Origin: Tannerella sp.
GTDB lineage: Bacteria > Bacteroidota > Bacteroidia > Bacteroidales > Tannerellaceae
Direction: 5' to 3'
NCBI GenBank assembly: GCA_031272655.1
Contig: JAISTJ010000018.1
Coordinates: 1-7,171, forward strand
Length of the DNA: 7,171 nt
Of this stretch, positions 1-4,678 are shown piece by piece; the stretch's first letter is position 1, and the number at the start of each line of letters is the position of its first letter. The notes beneath the pieces are model-generated. The model made no database searches, had not been told where the DNA came from, and saw only the letters and a program-made list of their open reading frames with translations. The translations under genes were made by a program, and so were the position numbers.

Positions 1-3
1 TTT

Positions 4-35
4 TTTGCATATTACGAAAAAAAAGTATATATTTG
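4..35 (+). promoter_or_regulatory. Bacteroidetes-type sigma-A promoter driving rsmH and the downstream genes
   Basis: A TTTG at 4-7 (the -33 element) is followed after 20 bp by TATATTTG at 28-35, which fits the TAnnTTTG -7 element of Bacteroidetes housekeeping promoters; spacing of about 19-21 bp is the known norm. An A8 run at 17-24 lies between the two boxes. Transcription would begin around 40-43, giving a leader of only about 15 nt before the rsmH ATG at 56, with no Shine-Dalgarno sequence, as is usual in this phylum. The next three genes have no comparable promoter in their 5-9 bp gaps, so this site probably serves the whole set, together with any read-through from upstream. The match is seen; the activity is inferred. 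Confidence 0.7.
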
Positions 36-55
36 CAGCGTCTAAGTGATGAAAT

Positions 56-979
56 ATGACGCAACCGGAAACCGGACAAATATACCATATTCCTGTATTG
101 CTGCAGGAAAGCCTTGACGGGTTGGATATCAAGCCGGAAGGGATTTATGTGGATGTTACTTTCGGCGGAGGGGGACATTCGCGAGGGATACTTGAGCGGC
201 TCGGCAAGCAGGGGCGGCTTTACGGATTTGATCAGGATGCCGATGCAGAGCGGAATATCCCAGATGACGACAGGTTTGTGTTCGTAAGGGGCAATTTCCG
301 CTACCTTGCCAACTTTCTGCGTTATCACGAAGTTAAGGAGGTTGATGGGATTTTGGCTGATTTGGGGGTGTCGTGGCATCATTTCGACGATGCGTCGCGG
401 GGGTTCTCTTTTCGTAGCGATAGCCCCCTTGATATGCGCATGAACAACCGCAAAGGCCGGACTGCCGCGGACGTTCTGAACAAATACGATGAAGAGGCGC
501 TTGCGAGAGTGTTTTTCCTCTACGGTGAGCTGAAAAATTCGCGCCGGATAGCGTCGGAAATAGCGCGTGCACGCCTGACAAAACCATTTGAAACAACAGG
601 CGAGCTGACGGAGATTTTAAAGCCGTTTGCAGGCAAAGATCGCGACCGGCAATTTTTTGCAAAGGCGTTTCAGGCGCTCAGGATTGAAGTGAACGGGGAG
701 CTGGAGGCGCTTGAAGAGTTTTTGGTGCAGGCAAAACGGACGCTGAAGGCAGGCGGGCGTTTGGCGGTCATAACGTACCATTCGCTCGAAGACCGTATGG
801 TGAAGAATTTCTTCAAAACAGGCAACATCGAAGGACGGATAGAGACTGATGTTTACGGAAACAAACCCTCGCCGTTCGCTGCTGCAAGCAAAGCTATCAC
901 GCCTTCGGAAGAAGAAATGTCGCAAAATCCAAGGGCAAGGAGCGCAAAACTAAGAGTTGGGGAATTGAAAATCAAATAG
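56..979 (+). CDS. rsmH: 16S rRNA (cytosine(1402)-N(4))-methyltransferase RsmH (MraW)
   Basis: RsmH is a cytoplasmic SAM-dependent enzyme that methylates N4 of C1402 in the ribosomal P site of 16S rRNA. At 307 residues it has the usual family length (about 300-315). Visible motifs are HIPVLL (11-16), the SAM-binding loop DVTFGGGGHS (33-42), the acidic GFDQD (57-61), DGILADLGVS (97-106) continuing to RGFSFR and PLDMRMN (115-130), FQALRIEVNGEL (205-216), YHSLEDRMVK (241-250) and the C-terminal NPRARSAKLR (291-300). The loop after LGVS reads W-H-H-F-D, with Trp where the family usually has Ser. The ATG at 56 puts HIPVLL at the normal distance from the N-terminus. An out-of-frame ATG at 49 opens only 22 codons. 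It is the first gene of a tight dcw-type operon; mraZ, its usual upstream partner, does not fit in the visible 55 bp. Confidence 0.97.
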   Translation: MTQPETGQIYHIPVLLQESLDGLDIKPEGIYVDVTFGGGGHSRGILERLGKQGRLYGFDQDADAERNIPDDDRFVFVRGNFRYLANFLRYHEVKEVDGILADLGVSWHHFDDASRGFSFRSDSPLDMRMNNRKGRTAADVLNKYDEEALARVFFLYGELKNSRRIASEIARARLTKPFETTGELTEILKPFAGKDRDRQFFAKAFQALRIEVNGELEALEEFLVQAKRTLKAGGRLAVITYHSLEDRMVKNFFKTGNIEGRIETDVYGNKPSPFAAASKAITPSEEEMSQNPRARSAKLRVGELKIK

Positions 980-986
980 TTATAAA

Positions 987-1322
987 ATGGCAGAGAAGAA
1001 GAAAAAGAAACGCCTTTCGGTGATGTACATACTTGGAGGCGGCATTTTTAAGGAAGATTTTATCGTCAGGCACACACGAATAATTGTGCTTGTAGTGATA
1101 CTTTTTTTCTTTTATATCAGTAACAGATACACCTGCCTGCTGAAAATACGCGAAATAGACCGCCTGCAGATGCAACTGAAAGAATTGAAATACGAATCGC
1201 TGTCAATATCATCTAAACTGACTGAGAATACACGCCCCTCGCAGGTAGAGGAACTTGTTAAGCGTCAGGGACTTGACATAAAGAAATCAACTACTCCACC
1301 ATATCGAATTAAGAAAAAATAG
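987..1322 (+). CDS. ftsL: FtsL-like cell division protein (Bacteroidetes type)
   Basis: A 111-residue bitopic membrane protein with the layout of FtsL: a very basic cytoplasmic tail (KKKKKR, 4-9), one hydrophobic segment at about 32-45 (IIVLVVILFFFYIS), then a helical periplasmic part (about 51-98) with heptad-spaced Ile/Leu at 54, 57, 60, 64 and 67 that suggests a coiled coil, ending in a basic tail. FtsL is known to join FtsB and FtsQ and to activate the FtsW-FtsI septal synthase. Sequence conservation is low in this family, so the call depends on topology plus position: 7 bp after rsmH and 5 bp before ftsI, the canonical slot. The start at 987 is preceded by an AT-rich leader without a Shine-Dalgarno sequence. 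A general septum-formation-initiator (DivIC/FtsB-like) assignment is the only real alternative. Confidence 0.85.
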   Translation: MAEKKKKKRLSVMYILGGGIFKEDFIVRHTRIIVLVVILFFFYISNRYTCLLKIREIDRLQMQLKELKYESLSISSKLTENTRPSQVEELVKRQGLDIKKSTTPPYRIKKK

Positions 1323-1327
1323 CAACT

Positions 1328-3511
1328 ATGGATAAGAAAACTCGGAAAGACAATTCAAAAGACAGAGGTATCTTTTCAAGATACCACATCGTTACTGTGT
1401 TACTGTGTCTTGTGGCGGTCGCAATACTTTTTTCCGCCGTAAAAATCAACATTTACGAACGCGAGAACTGGATTGATCTTGCCAAAACACTTGAGAAGCC
1501 CGACCGTTTGGTCAATCCCACGCGCGGCAATATTTATTCCGACGACGACAGGATAATGGCTACAAGCATGCCGCAATACTACATGTACATTGATTTCAAG
1601 GCGGAAGGTTTCGCCCGCGATTCGTTCCTTAATTCAAAGCGCAACGGAGTTGATTCGTTGGCTTATTTTCTGTCAAAAAAGTTGAAAAACAGGACGCCCG
1701 AAGGGTATAAATCCCACTTACTCAAGGGATTAAAGTCATCAAAACGCAACTATCCCGTTTATGAAGGCAGGGTTTCGTATGAAGACCTTAAAGAAATAAT
1801 GAAATTCCCGTTTCTGCGCAAGTTCGACCGCAACAAAAGCGGCTTCTACACTAAAGAGATGATGAAACGCCAGAAGCCTTTCGGGATGCTTGCTTCGCGT
1901 ACGATAGGCGATATCTACAGTGAAATAGACGCTTCCGGCTTCACCAAAGGCAAGAACGGGCTTGAATTGCAGTTTGATTCGCTGCTCAAAGGCTCTCCGG
2001 GCGTCAGTTCGGTACAGCGTGTCGGCGGCAGATGGGCTGATGTTGTGGAAGTTGAGCCTGAAAACGGCATGGATATCCGCTCCACAATTGACATCAGCAT
2101 TCAGGATATGGTTGAAAAGGCGCTCATGGACAAGCTTAGCGAGACCGACGCCGATGCCGGCACAGCAGTAGTGATGGAGGTCAAAACAGGCGAAATCAAA
2201 GCCATCACTAATATGGCGCGTCTGGGCCCTGGACGTTATGCCGAAACGATGAATCACGCTGTGGCAGACGAGATTGAGCCGGGTTCTACGTTCAAAGTCG
2301 CGTCAATGATGGTCGCGATTGAGGACAGGGTTGTTGAGCCGAACACGCCCGTAGATGTCGGTAACGGCAAAAAAAGAGTCGGCAAGCGCGATGTTACCGA
2401 CCATAATTACAACCGCGGCGGATACGGCAAAATTAACGCCGAACAGTCTATTTGGTATTCGTCGAACATCGGCGTCGCAGAGCTGATTTACAATGCTTAC
2501 AGGACAAAACCGACAAAGTACATCGAAGGGCTGCATAAGATCGGCATGGACGCCGACCTTAAAATAGGCATCCCGGGTGCGGGAAAAGCAAAGCTGCGCT
2601 GGCCAAAAGACAAGGAATGGTCTGATTTATCGCTATCTACCATCCCTTACGGCTACGAAGTCATCATTCCGCCTATCCAGACGCTCGCTTTTTTCAACGC
2701 TATCGCCAACAACGGCAAGTTTGTGCGCCCGCTTTTTGTGAAGGATATAATCAAAAACGGCGATACATATAAACACTTTGATACTGAGGTTGTTATACCA
2801 AAAATTTGTTCCGATCGCACTTTGAAGATTATCCAGAACATGCTTTACAATGTCGTTAATTATCACGACCCTACACATAAGAAAAGTGACGGCACGGGCA
2901 AACCTGCCAAATCGGACGTCATAACGATTGCCGGCAAGACCGGCACAGCTGTAAGAGCTACCGGCGGCCATTACCGCAGCGACGGCTACAACGTCTCGTT
3001 CTGCGGTTATTTCCCCTACGAAAACCCGTTATATACCTGTATAGTAGTCATTTCGCGGCCGCGTATAGGCACTGCTTCAGGAGGCGGCATGTGCGGCACG
3101 GTTGTGAAAGAGATTGCCGAAAAAATTTACGCCAACAGCACAATTATGAATCTGGCTGAAATAAAGGCCGATTCGCTTATCAAACGCTATCCCGACGCGA
3201 TGAACGGCAACGGCAAGGCGCTTGAGAACGTTACATCATCACTTCAGATAAAAACACAAAAAAAGGATGAAGCAAAATCGGGCTATGTTACCACTCAGGA
3301 ACATAATAACGGTATTACGGTTAAAGGATTGGCAATCAACAACAAACAAGTCCCCGATGTAATCGGAATGGGAGCAAAAGACGCCGTTTATCTGCTCGAA
3401 AGCCGCGGATTAAGGGTATCACTTTCGGGGCAAGGTCGCGTGGAATCGCAATCCATACGCAATGGCGCCGCGATTAATCCCGGACAAACTATCCTTCTGA
3501 CGCTTAGATAA
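1328..3511 (+). CDS. ftsI: Septal peptidoglycan transpeptidase FtsI (class B PBP, PBP3) with C-terminal PASTA domain
   Basis: FtsI cross-links peptidoglycan stem peptides at the division septum, anchored in the inner membrane with its catalytic part in the periplasm. The 727 residues show a short basic cytoplasmic tail, a membrane segment at about 21-38, the class B N-terminal motif PTRGNIYSDD (64-73), and a transpeptidase domain (about 250-600) with all three active-site motifs: S320-T-F-K323 (acyl-enzyme serine and lysine), S378-S-N380 and K537-T-G539. There is no glycosyltransferase domain, so it works with an FtsW-type polymerase encoded elsewhere. A polar linker (about 625-672) leads to one PASTA domain (about 675-727, beginning VPDVIGMG), a tail commonly seen on FtsI of Bacteroidetes. 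Two A-AAA-AAG heptamers occur in frame (1675-1681 and 3259-3265); a -1 shift at the second would stop at 3268-3270 and remove the PASTA domain. Lies 5 bp after ftsL; murE does not follow. Confidence 0.95.
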   Translation: MDKKTRKDNSKDRGIFSRYHIVTVLLCLVAVAILFSAVKINIYERENWIDLAKTLEKPDRLVNPTRGNIYSDDDRIMATSMPQYYMYIDFKAEGFARDSFLNSKRNGVDSLAYFLSKKLKNRTPEGYKSHLLKGLKSSKRNYPVYEGRVSYEDLKEIMKFPFLRKFDRNKSGFYTKEMMKRQKPFGMLASRTIGDIYSEIDASGFTKGKNGLELQFDSLLKGSPGVSSVQRVGGRWADVVEVEPENGMDIRSTIDISIQDMVEKALMDKLSETDADAGTAVVMEVKTGEIKAITNMARLGPGRYAETMNHAVADEIEPGSTFKVASMMVAIEDRVVEPNTPVDVGNGKKRVGKRDVTDHNYNRGGYGKINAEQSIWYSSNIGVAELIYNAYRTKPTKYIEGLHKIGMDADLKIGIPGAGKAKLRWPKDKEWSDLSLSTIPYGYEVIIPPIQTLAFFNAIANNGKFVRPLFVKDIIKNGDTYKHFDTEVVIPKICSDRTLKIIQNMLYNVVNYHDPTHKKSDGTGKPAKSDVITIAGKTGTAVRATGGHYRSDGYNVSFCGYFPYENPLYTCIVVISRPRIGTASGGGMCGTVVKEIAEKIYANSTIMNLAEIKADSLIKRYPDAMNGNGKALENVTSSLQIKTQKKDEAKSGYVTTQEHNNGITVKGLAINNKQVPDVIGMGAKDAVYLLESRGLRVSLSGQGRVESQSIRNGAAINPGQTILLTLR

Positions 3512-3520
3512 ATAACTTTT

Positions 3521-4669
3521 ATGAAATATACGAATTTTAAATGGGAAGACTTATCGGTTGAGGCTGCTTTGAGCGTTTTTGAAACTTCTGACGAATCTTT
3601 CCCTGAATATCAAGCAATTGTGAATTTTTCGCCGGATGTTAAATTTGATGTTTCGGAACAGTTCCTTAAAATCGAGGAGGCTGTTACACGGCTGCTTGAT
3701 GCGTTGCCGTCGGGCTTGGCTGTTGCGTTCAAGCGGTATTTCGTCAGCGATATAGCAAATCAAACTTCTTTTATAAACCTCAATCAGGGCTGTACCGCCG
3801 TTTCCGTCGTACAACAGTCGCCGTTTGCAGGCTCCAAAGTGGCTCTGTGGCTTTATTTTGCGCCGTCACAAAGCGTCTCCCGCAAAGGAAACGCCACAGT
3901 AATAGCTCATTCCGGCTTGAAACATATCATCCATACCGGGCTTTACTCTGATGCCGCCGGCTCGGAGGCGCAGACAGCAGCGATTTTTGGCGAATACTCC
4001 CGTCTGTTAGCGTCGGAAGGCTGCACTCTTGAGCGTAACTGCCTGCGTACGTGGGTATTTGTGCGTGATATAGACCTGTATTATGCGGGAATGGCAAAGG
4101 CGCGCAGGGAGTTTTTCGCCACCGAAGGATTGACGAAAGATACTCATTTCATCGCCAGTACGGGCATTGAAGGCAAATTCCCGTCTTGCAACTCGCTTGT
4201 ATCTATGGACGCTTATGCAATACAAGGAATTAGTAATGAGCATGTTAAGCACCTCCGCGCCGCCACTCACCTCAACCCGACGCATGAATACGGCGTTACT
4301 TTCGAGCGCGGCACAGCAATACGCTACGCCGACCGCACCCACGTCATCATTTCCGGTACGGCAAGCATTGATAATAACGGTCAAATAGTTCATCATCAGG
4401 ATATTTTGAAACAGTCGGAACGGATGATGGAAAACATCAACGCCCTGCTCGCCGAAGCAGGCGCCACTATCAACGACATAGCAAGTCTGTTGATTTATCT
4501 TCGTGATGTCTCTGATTACAAGCTTGTTAACGAACGATTCCAGTCTAAATATCCATCCCTGCCAAAAGTAATTTTGCATGCTCCGATTTGCCGCCCGGGA
4601 TGGCTGATAGAGGCGGAATGTATCGCTGTGATTTCTAATACTCATTCAAGGCTCTCTTGGGGTGGCTAA
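3521..4669 (+). CDS. Two-domain Rid/YjgF-superfamily protein, chorismatase-like (FkbO/Hyg5/XanB2 fold)
   Basis: A 382-residue soluble protein with no signal peptide or membrane segment. After an N-terminal region (1-120) come two Rid-like units. Unit 1 (about 133-235) has HIIHTG (135-140) and WVFVRDID (178-185); unit 2 (about 262-372) has HVIISG (274-279), LAEAG (310-314), IYLRDV (325-330) and ICRPGWLIEAECIAV (356-370). This tandem layout, together with RTWVFVRD, STGIEG (213-218), ISGTASI (277-283) and C357-R-P-x3-E364, agrees with what I recall of chorismatases, which convert chorismate to 3- or 4-hydroxybenzoate or a dihydro-diol. E364 sits where the catalytic Glu is expected, and C357 seven residues before it resembles the Hyg5 Cys/Glu pair. 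The Arg105 of E. coli RidA (imine deaminase) is not clearly kept. It lies 9 bp after ftsI, so it is probably cotranscribed. Fold assignment is firm; activity is inferred. It is not a murE relative. Confidence 0.75.
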   Translation: MKYTNFKWEDLSVEAALSVFETSDESFPEYQAIVNFSPDVKFDVSEQFLKIEEAVTRLLDALPSGLAVAFKRYFVSDIANQTSFINLNQGCTAVSVVQQSPFAGSKVALWLYFAPSQSVSRKGNATVIAHSGLKHIIHTGLYSDAAGSEAQTAAIFGEYSRLLASEGCTLERNCLRTWVFVRDIDLYYAGMAKARREFFATEGLTKDTHFIASTGIEGKFPSCNSLVSMDAYAIQGISNEHVKHLRAATHLNPTHEYGVTFERGTAIRYADRTHVIISGTASIDNNGQIVHHQDILKQSERMMENINALLAEAGATINDIASLLIYLRDVSDYKLVNERFQSKYPSLPKVILHAPICRPGWLIEAECIAVISNTHSRLSWGG

Positions 4670-4678
4670 AAAATAGAA

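Noticed and set aside
1..45. The 3' end of an upstream gene (for example mraZ) reading into the window
   Set aside because: All three frames are open only because the stretch is short and AT-rich; the translations do not resemble MraZ, and the promoter elements explain the sequence better.
1675..1681. First A-AAA-AAG heptamer in ftsI as a frameshift site
   Set aside because: A -1 slip would give about nine random codons in the middle of the N-terminal domain and a useless product; more likely ordinary Lys-Lys coding.
1739..2257. A 172-codon open frame on the minus strand inside ftsI
   Set aside because: It overlaps the region leading to the catalytic Ser of ftsI; composition (His, Phe and Cys rich) is that of a reverse-strand shadow.
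3300..3330. Imperfect palindrome around TAACGGTATTACGGTTA as a hairpin stimulating frameshifting
   Set aside because: Only four outer base pairs form before a mismatch, and it lies about 45 nt after the slippery site, too far for a typical stimulator.
4007..4645. A 212-codon open frame on the minus strand inside the Rid-like gene
   Set aside because: It is fully antisense to a gene with clear family motifs, its translation shows no recognisable domain, and it has no promoter or operon partner.
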